DNA of 64,000 nucleotides from Sandaracinaceae bacterium (GCA_016706685.1 JADJJE010000001.1:558001-622000); one strand, 5' to 3'. Positions 1 through 9,264 are shown, counted from the stretch's first letter. Notes: generated by a model not told the origin, from the sequence alone. Numbers and translations: made by a program.

Positions 1-270
1 AGCGTGGTGGGGCTGGCCCCCTTCCGCGAGTTCTACCGGCCGAGCGTGGGCGACCTGGTGGGCGGCATCCGCATGACGGCCGAACGCCTGGCCGAGCTGC
101 CGCAGCACAAGTGGCCCACGCGGGCCTTCGAGCCCACCAACCTGCAGCTGATCGGCGCCGTGGGCATCGGCATCCTGGGGTTCTTGCTGACCGCGCTGCT
201 GGCCAAGTACTCGAACCGCGCGCCGAGCGAGCGGGCCATTCAGCCCGTGCCCTCGCAAGACGGAGACTGA
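1..270 (+). CDS. C-terminal end of a membrane protein (5' end outside window)
   Basis: The frame is open from the first base of the window, so only the last 89 or so residues are visible. They hold a soluble stretch followed by one clear hydrophobic helix (around residues 48-68, rich in Gly/Ile/Leu) and a short polar tail ending in Asp-Gly-Asp. This looks like the final transmembrane segment and cytoplasmic or periplasmic tail of an integral membrane protein. I do not recognise the family. The gene converges on the acyl-CoA synthetase, whose stop lies 14 bases downstream. Confidence 0.6.
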   Translation, partial: SVVGLAPFREFYRPSVGDLVGGIRMTAERLAELPQHKWPTRAFEPTNLQLIGAVGIGILGFLLTALLAKYSNRAPSERAIQPVPSQDGD

Positions 271-283
271 CGGGCGCAGGCGC

Positions 284-2080
284 TCAGGCGTAGAGCGCCG
301 CGAGCGCCTCGCCATAGGCTGCGAGCACCGCGCCGCGCTTCACCTTGAGCGTGGGTGTGAGCATGCCGTTCTCGGTGCTGAACTCCTCGGTCACCAAGAG
401 GAACTTGCGCACCTTCTCGAAGTGGCGGAACTCACCGCTCTGCCGGTCCAGCTCGCGCTCGAAGAGGTCCTGCACGCGCGGGTCGCGCACGGCCTCGGCC
501 GCCGTGGCGGGCACCCGATGCTGCGCGCACCACGGCAGCAGCAGGTCGAAGTCGGGCACGATCACGGCCACGTTGTACTCACGGTTCTCACCGAAGAGCA
601 TGACGTTCGAGATGTAGGGGCTGAGCTTGAGCTGCTCCTCGAGCGGCGTGGGCACCACGAACTTCCCGTTCTCGAGCTTGTACTGCTCCTTGATGCGCCC
701 GGTGATGTGCAGGAAGCCCTCCCCGTCGAGGTAGCCCATGTCGCCCGTGCGCAGCCCGCGCTCGCCCTTGCGCTCCACGAACACTTCGGCGTTCGCCTCG
801 GGCAGGCCGTGGTAGCCCAGCATCACGTTGTGCCCGAAGACCAGCACCTCGCCGTGCTGGGGGTCGCCCGTCACCGCGCGGTCGATCTCGATGCGCACGC
901 CTGGGAGCACCTTGCCCACCGAGCCGATCTTGCGCGAGCCCGGGTAGTTCATGGTGGCGATGGGTGACGTCTCGGTGAGGCCGTAGCCCTCGTAGACCGG
1001 GATGCCGAGGCCGTCGATGAACTCGGCCACCTCGCGCGAGATGGCCGCGCCGCCGCTGAACGCGTACTTCAGCTTGCCGCCGAAGCGCCCGCGGATGTGG
1101 CTGAACACCACGCGGTCGAAGATGACGTGCTGCAGATCCGCCACGCCGCTCGACTCGTTGCGGCCCGCCAGGTCCTTGCGCAACTTCGAGTTGGCCAGCG
1201 CGGCGCGGAACAGCTTCTGCTTGCGGCCGCCCTCCTCGGCCACCTTTTTGTGCACCGTGTCGTAGATCAGGTTGAAGATGCGCGGCACCGCGAAGAGCAA
1301 CGTGGGCTGCACCTCCCCGAGGTTCTGCAGGATGCGCGGGACCGACTCGGCGATGGCGATGGAGGCGCCCATCGAGAAGAGCCCGTGCAGCTCCACGGTC
1401 TGACCGAAGGAGTGCGCCCAAGGCAGGAAGGACAGCGAGCGGTCCTCCGGCGCCATCGGGAACACCTCGTGCACCGCGCTGACGTTGAGCGCGATGTTGG
1501 CGTGCGAGAGGATGACGCCCTTGGGCGTCCCCGTGGTGCCCGACGTGTAGAGGAACGTGGCGGGTGTGCTCGCCTCGGCCGGGACCACGGCCACCGCGGT
1601 GTGTCGCCCGCGGTCGCGCAGGGCCTCGTAGGTGCTGTCCGCGCTGCCCGGCTGGTGTGCGAGCGAGACCAGGTGCTCGACGCTCGGGAGCTGCGCCCGC
1701 GACGCGGAGAGGGTGCGCGCGATGGCCTCGTTGGCCACGAACACCACCCGCGCGCCGCTGTCGCTCAGGATGTAGCGCCACTCCTCCGCCTGCTGGGCCT
1801 CGTACATGGGCACGTAGGCGGCTCCGAGGCCGTAGGTGGCGTGCGCGAGCGCGGCCCACTCCACGCGGTTGTTGGCGATGATGGCGACGCGATCCCCCGG
1901 GCCCACGCCCAGGCTCGCGAGCCCGGCGCGGATGCGGTCCACCTCGCGGCCGAAGTCCCCGTAGGTGGTCCACGTCCACGTGCCCCCGCGCTTGGTGCCA
2001 AAGAGCGGGCGCTCCGCGTACTGCGCGATGCTGCGGTGGAAGAGGTCGTTCAGGTCGCGAAAGAGCGGGTCGAAGGACAT
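284..2080 (-). CDS. fadD: Long-chain fatty acid--CoA ligase (AMP-binding)
   Basis: A 598-residue ANL-superfamily enzyme that activates a fatty acid with ATP to acyl-AMP and then acyl-CoA. The P-loop-like A3 motif TSGTTGTPKG is at about residues 179-188, the A5 motif YEGYGLTETSP near 360, and a TGD (A7) motif with a GRIKEQYKLENGK hinge further on. That last block is typical of long-chain acyl-CoA synthetases of the FAA/AMP-binding subgroup. Length is normal. The start ATG at 2080 is the first in frame and gives a sensible N-terminus. It probably feeds beta-oxidation or phospholipid synthesis. The exact chain-length preference cannot be read from sequence. Confidence 0.9.
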   Translation of the reverse strand: MSFDPLFRDLNDLFHRSIAQYAERPLFGTKRGGTWTWTTYGDFGREVDRIRAGLASLGVGPGDRVAIIANNRVEWAALAHATYGLGAAYVPMYEAQQAEEWRYILSDSGARVVFVANEAIARTLSASRAQLPSVEHLVSLAHQPGSADSTYEALRDRGRHTAVAVVPAEASTPATFLYTSGTTGTPKGVILSHANIALNVSAVHEVFPMAPEDRSLSFLPWAHSFGQTVELHGLFSMGASIAIAESVPRILQNLGEVQPTLLFAVPRIFNLIYDTVHKKVAEEGGRKQKLFRAALANSKLRKDLAGRNESSGVADLQHVIFDRVVFSHIRGRFGGKLKYAFSGGAAISREVAEFIDGLGIPVYEGYGLTETSPIATMNYPGSRKIGSVGKVLPGVRIEIDRAVTGDPQHGEVLVFGHNVMLGYHGLPEANAEVFVERKGERGLRTGDMGYLDGEGFLHITGRIKEQYKLENGKFVVPTPLEEQLKLSPYISNVMLFGENREYNVAVIVPDFDLLLPWCAQHRVPATAAEAVRDPRVQDLFERELDRQSGEFRHFEKVRKFLLVTEEFSTENGMLTPTLKVKRGAVLAAYGEALAALYA

Positions 2081-2122
2081 GCGGCCGGGATGGTAGCAGG
2101 CCGCTCCCGCGCTGCGGGGATG

Positions 2123-2635
2123 TCAGTCCTCGATCGCGTAGCGCATCTGCTGGGGCTGACCCTCGTGGGTGAAGTCCACCACCAGCTCGCTGGCGACGCG
2201 CAGGCCGTCCCACACGCGGAACGCCTGCTCCGGGCGCTCGATGGGCTGGGCGTTGACGCGCGTGACCACGTCGCCGGGGCGCAGCGCGATGTCGGCGAAG
2301 CGCGGATCCTCGGGGAAGAAGCGGGTGATGCGCCACCCCACGAAGCGACCCGCCTCCACCTGCGGCTCGGTGCCCACGCCGCCCAAGAAGCGGCCGAGGC
2401 CACCTTCCAGCACGGGGAGCAGCTCGGCCCGGGTGATGGTGCCAGCTCGTCGGGGCTGTGGGGGCTCGGCCGGCGCCTCCACCACGGGCGCCTCCACCGC
2501 GGCCGTCTCGGCGGGGGTGGTGCTGCCGCCGCAGCCGCCCAGGGTGAGCAGCAGCGCCAACCACGATGCGCTGACGACAGCGGACGCGAGCGGGCGGTGG
2601 GAGGAGCCGAAGAGGAGCGGAATCCGAGAGCGCAT
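2123..2635 (-). CDS. PDZ-domain lipoprotein
   Basis: About 170 residues from the ATG at 2635. An Arg-rich n-region, a hydrophobic core and the lipobox LGGC predict a lipidated periplasmic or outer-membrane protein. A Pro/Ala-rich linker follows. The C-terminal half resembles a PDZ fold: a block ending DIALRPGDVVTRVNAQPI matches the carboxylate-binding loop and second strand of PDZ domains of the HtrA or type II secretion C class. There is no protease domain. The upstream in-frame region reads into the glycosyltransferase promoter side, so the ATG just before the signal peptide is preferred. The binding partner is unknown. Confidence 0.7.
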   Translation of the reverse strand: MRSRIPLLFGSSHRPLASAVVSASWLALLLTLGGCGGSTTPAETAAVEAPVVEAPAEPPQPRRAGTITRAELLPVLEGGLGRFLGGVGTEPQVEAGRFVGWRITRFFPEDPRFADIALRPGDVVTRVNAQPIERPEQAFRVWDGLRVASELVVDFTHEGQPQQMRYAIED

Positions 2636-2735
2636 ACCTGTTTCTGCCCCCTCGGACGCCGCCCGGTCAAGATTCCCGCCTCTCGCCCACTGGGGCGAAT
2701 TGGACGGGGGCCGCTCGGGTGCTAGCCCTTGGGCC

Positions 2736-3533
2736 ATGTGGAAGCACGCCCGGGTCGCCGTGGTCATGCCAGCGTACCTGGAAGGACGCATGATCGTGCG
2801 CGCCCTCGACGCGGTCCCGGCCTACGTGGACGACATCGTGGTGGTGGACGACGGCAGCCCCGATGACACCTCGCTGCGCGCGGGCGAGGTGGCGCAGCGG
2901 GACCCACGCGTGCGGGTGCTCCGCCACGAGCTCAACCGCGGCGTGGGGGCCGCGCTGGTGACGGGCTACGAAGCCGCCTTCTCGGCCGGCGCCGACGTGG
3001 CGGTGGTCATGGCGGGTGACGGCCAGATGGACCCCGCGGACCTCCCAGCCCTGCTGAGCGCGGTCATCGACGGCGGGGCGGGCTACGCCAAGGGCAACCG
3101 CTTGGCCTGGCCCGGAGCGCGCGAGCTGATGCCGCCCCAGCGCTTTGCGGGCAACCACGTGCTCTCGGCCCTCACCCGGCTGGCCACCCAGACCAACGTG
3201 GAGGACTCGCAGTGCGGGTATTGCGCGCTGCACCGGGACGCGGCAGCGCGGCTCGACCTCGGTGACCTGTGGCCGCGCTACGGCTACCCCAACGACCTGC
3301 TGGCGCAGTGCGCGGCGCGCGGCGTGCGCGTGGTGGACGTTCCCGTGCGCCCGGTGTACCGCGACGAGATCAGCGGCATCGGCTGGCGACACGCGCTGTT
3401 CGTCGTTCCTTTCGTGCTGGGGAGGGCCACCCTGCGCCGCCTCGCCGAACAGAGCGCCGGGCAAGATGCGCTCGTGGCGCATGGGTCGATGGGCTCGCTG
3501 GCCACCCGCGCGACGCTCGCGCCGCCCCCGTGA
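2736..3533 (+). CDS. Family 2 glycosyltransferase (dolichol-phosphate mannosyltransferase-like)
   Basis: 265 residues of a GT-A fold enzyme. The N-terminus VAVVMPAYLEGRMI, the nucleotide-binding VVVDDGSPDDT and the Asp-containing AGDGQMDPADLP are the standard GT2 signatures of the DPM1/DPG-synthase-like group. These proteins transfer a sugar from a nucleotide donor to a polyprenyl-phosphate or lipid acceptor at the cytoplasmic membrane. No C-terminal membrane domain is present. The ATG at 2736 directly precedes the first beta-strand. The stop codon overlaps the GTG of the next glycosyltransferase by 4 bases, so the two are probably translated as a pair for cell-surface glycan or glycolipid synthesis. 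Confidence 0.85.
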   Translation: MWKHARVAVVMPAYLEGRMIVRALDAVPAYVDDIVVVDDGSPDDTSLRAGEVAQRDPRVRVLRHELNRGVGAALVTGYEAAFSAGADVAVVMAGDGQMDPADLPALLSAVIDGGAGYAKGNRLAWPGARELMPPQRFAGNHVLSALTRLATQTNVEDSQCGYCALHRDAAARLDLGDLWPRYGYPNDLLAQCAARGVRVVDVPVRPVYRDEISGIGWRHALFVVPFVLGRATLRRLAEQSAGQDALVAHGSMGSLATRATLAPPP

Positions 3534-4771
3534 GCCGCGTCGCCTCGCCGGGCCTGCGGGTGCTGCTGCTGACCACCAGCTACCCCGCTGCGCCGGACGA
3601 TACTGCGGGCATCTTCGTGCAGGGCTTCGCCGAGACGCTCGTCGCGCTGGGGCACCACGTGGACGTGGTGGCCCCGGCGCTCGCGCCCTCCCCGGCGCAG
3701 CCCCTGTCGCACTCCGCGAACGTCCCACATGGCGGGCCAAGCAACGCGCACGAGCCGCCGCGAGTCACGCGCCTCACCTACGCGCGGCCAGCGTCGCTCC
3801 AGCGCACGTTCCACCGGGCAGGCGCCCCCGAGAACCTGCGCGCCGACCGGCTGGCGTGGCTGGGCGCGCTGACCTACCCGCTGGCGCTGGGACGCTACCT
3901 GCTGCAGCACGCCAACGCCTTCGACGTGCTGGTGTCGCACTGGGCCGTGCCGAGCGCGTACGTGGCCACGCTGCTGCCCGAGCGTTCGCGTCCGCGCCAC
4001 GTGGTGGTGACGCACGGAGCCGACATCCACCTGCTCGAGCACGTGCCCGGCGGGGCTCGGCTGGCGCGGCGCATTGCCCACCACTGCAGCGCCATCACGT
4101 TCGTGTCGGCCACGCATCGTGCTCGCTTCGAGGCGCTCGTGGGCCACTCCCTCCCGCACGCGTCGGTGCTGGCCATGGGCGTGGACCTGGCCCCCTCTGC
4201 GCTCGACCGGCAGCAAGCGCGCGCGACGCTCGGGCTAGAGGGACCCGTGCTGTTCACGCTCGGGCGGCTGGTGCCCATCAAGGGCCTCGACGTGCTGGTC
4301 GAAGCGGTGCGAGGCGTGCCCGACGTGACGTTGGTGGTCGCCGGCGCGGGCCCCTCACGCGAAGAGCTCGAGCGCCTCGCGGAGCAGCACGGTGTGCGCG
4401 TGCGCTTCGTGGGCGTGGTGCTGGGCCGCGAGAAGGCCATGTGGTTGCGGGCCGCCGACGCGTTCGTGCTGCCCTCACGGCGGCTGGCTTCGGGGCGCGA
4501 AGAAGGCACGCCCACCGCCATGCTCGAGGCCATGCTGGCGGGCCTGCCGGTGATCGCGTCCGACACGGGCGGCGTCGCCGAGGCTCTGTGTGACGGCGAG
4601 CGGGGTGTGCTGGTGCCGCCCGATGACCCGGCCGCGCTGCGAGCTGCCGTGGTCGCACTCTTGGCCGACCCTGCGGCGGCTCGCGCCCGCGCACGGAGCG
4701 CAAAGCAAGCGGCCGAGGCACAGACATGGTCTGCCCTCGGCCCGCGCCTCGACGCTCTGGTTCGGGGTTAG
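3530..4771 (+). CDS. Family 4 glycosyltransferase (GT-B)
   Basis: 413 residues with a GT-B fold. The N-terminal domain begins LRVLLLTTSYPAAPDDTAG and carries THGADIH. The C-terminal donor-binding domain shows GRLVPIKGLDVLVEAV and the Glu-rich motif EEGTPTAMLEAMLAGLPVIA of GT4 retaining transferases. The GTG at 3530 overlaps the upstream stop (GTGA), which supports translational coupling with the GT2 enzyme. Likely role: extension of a polysaccharide or lipid-linked sugar at the inner face of the cytoplasmic membrane. Donor and acceptor sugars are unknown. The 3' end converges with lolA, only 7 bases away. Confidence 0.85.
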   Translation: MSRVASPGLRVLLLTTSYPAAPDDTAGIFVQGFAETLVALGHHVDVVAPALAPSPAQPLSHSANVPHGGPSNAHEPPRVTRLTYARPASLQRTFHRAGAPENLRADRLAWLGALTYPLALGRYLLQHANAFDVLVSHWAVPSAYVATLLPERSRPRHVVVTHGADIHLLEHVPGGARLARRIAHHCSAITFVSATHRARFEALVGHSLPHASVLAMGVDLAPSALDRQQARATLGLEGPVLFTLGRLVPIKGLDVLVEAVRGVPDVTLVVAGAGPSREELERLAEQHGVRVRFVGVVLGREKAMWLRAADAFVLPSRRLASGREEGTPTAMLEAMLAGLPVIASDTGGVAEALCDGERGVLVPPDDPAALRAAVVALLADPAAARARARSAKQAAEAQTWSALGPRLDALVRG

Positions 4772-4778
4772 CGCCCGA

Positions 4779-5576
4779 TCAGTTCTGAACGGTGCGCGTG
4801 TTGGGCGGCGCGCGGAACGTGAAGCGCTCGTCCGGCACGTCGCGGTTGAACTGCATGTCCGCGAAGGTGAAGCGGTTGGTGTTGCCCTGCGCGTCGCGAA
4901 TCAAGACGCGCTGCACCACGCCGGCGCGCTGCTCGCCCTCGCCCACCACGCGCACGAAGAACAGCAGCTGCTCGTAGTTCGCGTTGGGGCGGCGCGGGCG
5001 CAGCGCCAGCACGTAGCCGTCGGGGAACTGGTGCTGCCGCGCGTTCAGCAGGCGGAAGTTGAAGTCGCGGTCGAGGCGGCCGGTGCCCGTCAGAAACGAG
5101 AAGGCCTGCGGCAGCTGGTCGCTGTCCATGGCGCGCTCGATGAGCTGACCCTCGGTCTCACCCGACTCGGGCGGCTGATAGACCACCAGGCGCGAACCAT
5201 CGCTCACGAACACCTGCCCGTTGGGCGCGGCGTAGTCGAAGCGCATGCGCCCCGGCTTCTTGAAGACCACGCGGCCGTTGGAGCGCACGCGCCGGTCGTA
5301 CACCTTGGTGAACTGCTCCTGCTCGAAGTTGGCCTGGAAGCTGGTGGTCTGGTCGTAGAACGACTGCACCAAGCCTGCGACCTGCGCGGCGGTCATGCGC
5401 GCGGGGGCCGCTGCGGGCGCGGGGGTCCCGGCAGGAGGCGGCGTCGCGGGCCGCATGTTGGGCGCCGGGTTCTGCGCGTGGGCGCCTGCCACGAACGCCG
5501 CGCTGGCGAGCATGGACATCAGCACCACGAGGCGGACACGGGTCGAGCGGCGGGGAAGCGAGGAGGTGGCAGGCAT
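4779..5576 (-). CDS. lolA: Outer membrane lipoprotein carrier LolA
   Basis: 265 residues with an N-terminal signal peptide (Arg-rich start, hydrophobic core, AHAQ cleavage region) and then a Pro/Ala linker before the LolA domain. The block TSFQANFEQEQFTKVYDRRVRS, followed by GRMRFDYAAPNGQVFVSDG, is the diagnostic start of LolA. It is a periplasmic chaperone that carries lipoproteins from LolCDE to the outer membrane, fitting the many lipoproteins in this window. The ATG at 5576 lies just before the signal sequence; a longer in-frame start at 5630 would add an unlikely 18 residues. It stands alone with no lolB nearby. Confidence 0.9.
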   Translation of the reverse strand: MPATSSLPRRSTRVRLVVLMSMLASAAFVAGAHAQNPAPNMRPATPPPAGTPAPAAAPARMTAAQVAGLVQSFYDQTTSFQANFEQEQFTKVYDRRVRSNGRVVFKKPGRMRFDYAAPNGQVFVSDGSRLVVYQPPESGETEGQLIERAMDSDQLPQAFSFLTGTGRLDRDFNFRLLNARQHQFPDGYVLALRPRRPNANYEQLLFFVRVVGEGEQRAGVVQRVLIRDAQGNTNRFTFADMQFNRDVPDERFTFRAPPNTRTVQN

Positions 5577-5673
5577 AGTGTTTCGAAGAGGCTCCGTGGG
5601 CAGAACGAGGCAGCCGCGCGGAGTATTCATGCCCGGCCGACAAATGGCCAGACGCTATGCCTGCAACGAGTGG

Positions 5674-6798
5674 TCAGTTGGGCTCGGTGACCACGGCCTG
5701 GTCGAGCGTCACCGCGGTGCCCGCCATGAGACGCCCGTCGATGGACGCCCCGGTGCGCAGCGCGATGGAGGAGGCCGAGAGGATGGTCCCCTCGCAGTGC
5801 GCCGTGGTGTCGAGCTCCACGAGGCCCGCCACCTGCCAGAACACGTTCTCCGGGAGCGCGCCGCCGCTGAGCACCACGTTGGCCCCGCTGCCGATGGTCA
5901 GGTTGCCCGCGACCTGGAAGACCCACACGTCCGTGGCGCTGCCGATCAGCGTCACGTCCGAGTTGATGATCAGGCCGGTGTCGAAGCGATAGACGCCGCG
6001 CGCGACGGACATGCCGCCGATGTTGCCGTCACCCAGGTTGGTGCTGTTGGCCGGACGCGCGGCGGCGTCTTGGTAGGCGAGCGTCATGTCACTCACCGCG
6101 ACGGTCAGCAGCGCCGGCGTCGGCACCGCGTAGTCGCTGGCGTAGACGCGCCCCACGACCTGGTCGGACATGGAGAAGGTGTTGGTGGCGTCCGCCGAGA
6201 GCGCGAAGTCCGTGATGGAGACGGCCAAGCCCGGGCTGACCGCGATGTCGCCCGTGATCTCGGAGTCGGGCACCGAGGAGATGCCGGCCTGCGAGAGGAT
6301 CACGAACTCACCCGCCGAGCGGAGCGGCACGGCCGAGCCGGCCGAGGTGCTGTCGCCCGTGGTGAACGTCCAGGTGTTGTTGGCCGCCAGCGCCACGCCA
6401 GCAGCGCTGGTCGCGGCCGTGGTGACGAGCACCGTGTAGGTGGTGTCGACCGCGAGGAACTCGGCCGGCCAGAAGGTCGCCGTCGTGCCCGAGTACAGGA
6501 TGGTGCCCGCCGTCAGCACGGAGGGGGTCCCCGAGCTGACGGTGAAGGTGGTCGCGCCGACCGTCGCGGGGTTCATCGGCTCGCTGAAGGTCACCGTGAT
6601 GCTGGTGTTGCGCGACACGTCGGTCGCGCCGCTGCTGGGCGTGTAGTCGGTCACCGTGGGCGTGGTCTCGCTCCCTTCGTCCGGCAGCACGCCGTTGTCG
6701 CGGTCGGCGCCGCCCGAGTCGGAGCACGCTGCGGCCAGCATGGAGAAGAGGAACAAGAAGGCGCTGTGACGCGCCGCGGAGCTCTTGAAAGCAGTCAT
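5674..6798 (-). CDS. Ice-binding-like (DUF3494) lipoprotein with Big_5 domain
   Basis: 374 residues. A signal peptide ends in the lipobox LAAAC and is followed by an acidic linker. Residues of about 50-150 form a bacterial Ig-like Big_5 domain (SSGATDVSRNTSITVTFSEP). Residues of about 160-374 match the DUF3494 ice-binding protein family: FVILSQAGISSVPDSEITGD, then GVYRFDTGLIINSDVTLIG, the VFQVAGNLTIGSGANVVLSG ladder and a final VFWQVAGLVELDTTAHCEGT block. The fold is a right-handed beta-solenoid with an alpha-helix. In cold-adapted microbes such proteins bind ice; in soil bacteria they are often adhesins, so the ligand here is open. Predicted at the outer membrane. Confidence 0.85.
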   Translation of the reverse strand: MTAFKSSAARHSAFLFLFSMLAAACSDSGGADRDNGVLPDEGSETTPTVTDYTPSSGATDVSRNTSITVTFSEPMNPATVGATTFTVSSGTPSVLTAGTILYSGTTATFWPAEFLAVDTTYTVLVTTAATSAAGVALAANNTWTFTTGDSTSAGSAVPLRSAGEFVILSQAGISSVPDSEITGDIAVSPGLAVSITDFALSADATNTFSMSDQVVGRVYASDYAVPTPALLTVAVSDMTLAYQDAAARPANSTNLGDGNIGGMSVARGVYRFDTGLIINSDVTLIGSATDVWVFQVAGNLTIGSGANVVLSGGALPENVFWQVAGLVELDTTAHCEGTILSASSIALRTGASIDGRLMAGTAVTLDQAVVTEPN

Positions 6799-7013
6799 GA
6801 CGGTCCCGTGTGCACGGTCCGAGCCAAGCCACGTTCCCTCGCGCTTTCGGGCAGTTGCACAGACGCTGGTGCTGGAGGTCGGCCGGACTCCATCAGAACG
6901 ATGGGCGCACGAGAGGGTTGCGATTCCCACGGACCCTCTCTAGCCTGAGGGCTCGATAGGCTCTGCGCGCGCTCAGCCGGTTCGCCAGAGCCACCCACCC
7001 CCTGGGAGCGCCT

Positions 7014-7214
7014 ATGTCAAAGTCCTCGCTCACGTCCGAAAAGCTCGAATTCCAACTCGAGCGCCTCACGACCAAGCACCAGAAGCTCGACGCGCGCGTC
7101 AGCGAGCTCGACGGGCGCTTGTCTCTCAGCGCGGACGAAGAGACGGAACTGCAGCAGCTCAAGAAGGAGAAGCTGGCCCTGAAGGACGAGCTGGCCGAGC
7201 TGTCCAGCCGCTGA
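7014..7214 (+). CDS. Small coiled-coil protein, DUF465/YdcH-like
   Basis: 66 residues, almost wholly alpha-helical with heptads of Leu. The pattern FQLERLTTKHQKLDARVSEL followed by LKKEKLALKDELAEL matches the DUF465 (YdcH) family of small antiparallel coiled-coil proteins. Their cellular role is unknown. The ATG at 7014 starts the conserved region. It is preceded by about 215 bases that separate it from the divergent ice-binding-like gene and probably contain both promoters. Confidence 0.8.
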   Translation: MSKSSLTSEKLEFQLERLTTKHQKLDARVSELDGRLSLSADEETELQQLKKEKLALKDELAELSSR

Positions 7215-7224
7215 GGCGGGCTCG

Positions 7225-7608
7225 CTAGGGTGTTTCGTTCGAGAGCTCGGCGAGCGTGATCGCGAGCGTGCGTCGCCACTCCGGTTGGAGCCCGGTGCCG
7301 TCCGGCCCCGCGATCACGTGCGCCAGCGCCAGATAGTGGCGCGCGTCGCGGCGCTCCCCCAACCGGTAGGCCGTCATGCCGCGCAAGTAGTGCCAAGCGG
7401 CCTGGTCGTGCCGCTCGGCACCCGGGATGTCGCGCTCCACCGCGTCCAGCCAGGTGAGCGCGTCTTCGTAGGCCGCCGCAGCGTAGCTCTTGCGGGCGCG
7501 GCGCAGGTCGTCCGACAGCCCCGCGCAGCCCAACGCGAGGGCGAGCGCGCCGACACCCAGCGCGGACACTACACGACCACGAACCACTCGGGACCAGGCG
7601 CTCTTCAC
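7225..7608 (-). CDS. Small TPR-like lipoprotein, function unknown
   Basis: About 127 residues from a GTG at 7608. A hydrophobic segment ends in LALGCAG, a likely lipobox. The rest is helical and Ala/Leu/Tyr-rich, with two helix pairs resembling tetratricopeptide repeats (SYAAAAYEDALTWLDAVERD and AAWHYLRGMTAYRLGERRDA). It is probably an envelope-anchored scaffold. Start choice is uncertain: no ATG precedes the signal peptide, a TTG at 7644 is also in frame, and the G-rich tract lies directly against the GTG. The gene is divergent from pabB. Confidence 0.6.
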   Translation of the reverse strand: MKSAWSRVVRGRVVSALGVGALALALGCAGLSDDLRRARKSYAAAAYEDALTWLDAVERDIPGAERHDQAAWHYLRGMTAYRLGERRDARHYLALAHVIAGPDGTGLQPEWRRTLAITLAELSNETP

Positions 7609-7699
7609 TCCCCCCGTGTAGCCCGCTTCGCGCGCCGAGGGCAAGCCACGCGCGCCGCGAGTCCTTTACCCGCCGCCTGCGGGGCAGTACACCCGCCGC

Positions 7700-9043
7700 A
7701 TGTGGGTCGAGCGCTACGATCGCGGCCAGCTTGAACTCGGCGCGCTGGCGCAGCGCCTGGGCGTGCACGGCGGCCTCGCGTGGCTGGACGGCGAGGGGCT
7801 CTTGAAGGCGGGCTGGTCGTTCCTGGGCTGCGCGCCGGTCGACGTGGTGCGCGCCACCTTCGCTGACCAGGAGCCGCTCGCGCGCCTCACACCGCTCGAT
7901 GCGGACCCTCGCGTCGAGCATGCGTACGTGGGCCCCGCCGCGGGAGACGCGCTCCCCCCGCTCGCGCGCGTGCCGCGTCACATCGGCTACCTGGCGTACG
8001 ATGCGGCCTTCGCGCTCGAGCCGCACCTCGCTGCCCGTCACCAGCGCGACCCGGCCAGCACCACGCTGCACTTCGCGCGCTACGACGCGCTGCTGGCCGT
8101 GGACCACGAGCGCGACGCGGGCTTCCTGCTCGCGGACAATCAGGCTGCCGCGCGCGGCCTGCGGGAGCGCCTCGACACCCCACTGGCCAGCACCGCCAGT
8201 GTCAGCGTCAGCGAGGCGTGGGCACCTCCGCCCGAGCGCCATGCCGGCGCCATCCGCGCGGCGCTCGAGCACATCGCGGCCGGCGACTTCTACCAGGTGA
8301 ACCTCGCGCGCCGCTGGACCGCCAAGTACAGCGGCGACCCGCTCTTGCTCTTCCTGGCCATGCGCCGCGCCAGTCCCGTGCCGCTCGGGGCCTACCTGGA
8401 CGCGGGCGACCACGCCGTGCTGGCCCGCACCATGGAGACCTTCCTGCGCTGGGAGCGCGACACGCGCGAGCTCAGCACGCGCCCCATCAAGGGCACCATC
8501 CCGCGCCGGGACGACATGGACGAAGACGAGCGTGTCGCGGGCCTGCTGCGCGCCGACGCGAAAGAGCACGCCGAGCACGCCATGATCGTGGACCTGATGC
8601 GCAACGACCTCGCGCGCGTGGCCGAGACCGGCAGCGTGCGCGTCACGGCGCCCTTCTCGGTGGAGCCCTACGCGCGCCTGTCGCACCTGGTCACCACCAT
8701 CGCGGCCACCACCCGCCCGGAGGTGGGCCTGGTGGACATCCTGCGCGCCACCTTCCCCCCGGGGAGCGTGACCGGCGCGCCGAAGCTCGCCGCCATGCGC
8801 GCCATCGAGGCGCTCGAGCCCGAGCCGCGTGGGGTGTACTGCGGCGCCATCGGGCACCTCGATCAGCGCGGCGGGCTGTCGCTGGCGGTGGCCATCCGCA
8901 CGGCGCTCGCGCACGCCGACGTGGTGCACTACTACGCGGGCGGCGGCCTGGTGGCCGCGAGTGACCCCGAGCGCGAGGTGGCCGAGACCGAGCTCAAGGC
9001 GCGTGTGTTCCTGGACGCGCTCGACGAGCTGCGGCGCCGGTAA
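7700..9043 (+). CDS. pabB: Chorismate-binding enzyme, aminodeoxychorismate synthase component I-like
   Basis: 447 residues of the chorismate-binding superfamily. The C-terminal catalytic domain is well conserved: FYQVNLARRW, the key lysine in RPIKGTIPR (Lys is typical of PabB, Ala of TrpE), EHAMIVDLMRNDLARV, and the signature TFPPGSVTGAPKLAAM. The product would be 4-amino-4-deoxychorismate for folate synthesis; FolP, a later enzyme of that pathway, is encoded at 43.6-44.5 kb. One oddity is that the usual SPERFL block reads TMETFL. No glutamine amidotransferase (PabA) or lyase (PabC) lies beside it. Confidence 0.85.
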   Translation: MWVERYDRGQLELGALAQRLGVHGGLAWLDGEGLLKAGWSFLGCAPVDVVRATFADQEPLARLTPLDADPRVEHAYVGPAAGDALPPLARVPRHIGYLAYDAAFALEPHLAARHQRDPASTTLHFARYDALLAVDHERDAGFLLADNQAAARGLRERLDTPLASTASVSVSEAWAPPPERHAGAIRAALEHIAAGDFYQVNLARRWTAKYSGDPLLLFLAMRRASPVPLGAYLDAGDHAVLARTMETFLRWERDTRELSTRPIKGTIPRRDDMDEDERVAGLLRADAKEHAEHAMIVDLMRNDLARVAETGSVRVTAPFSVEPYARLSHLVTTIAATTRPEVGLVDILRATFPPGSVTGAPKLAAMRAIEALEPEPRGVYCGAIGHLDQRGGLSLAVAIRTALAHADVVHYYAGGGLVAASDPEREVAETELKARVFLDALDELRRR

Positions 9044-9098
9044 CACCCCGTCGACATGAATTCGACAAGCTGACGGCGGCGCCAAGCCGTCTCCTCCA

Positions 9099-9150
<52 letters not shown>

Positions 9151-9228
9151 CAATGACTCGTCGCAAGTCAGTCGGCGGAGGCCGAGCATTGTTCAATGCA
9201 GGGAGAGGGGGGGGTGGGGGGGGGGGCT

Positions 9229-9264
<36 letters not shown>

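Noticed and set aside
3530..4771. Frameshift between the two glycosyltransferases
   Set aside because: The GTGA overlap gives each a complete domain of its own, so the arrangement is a normal coupled pair.
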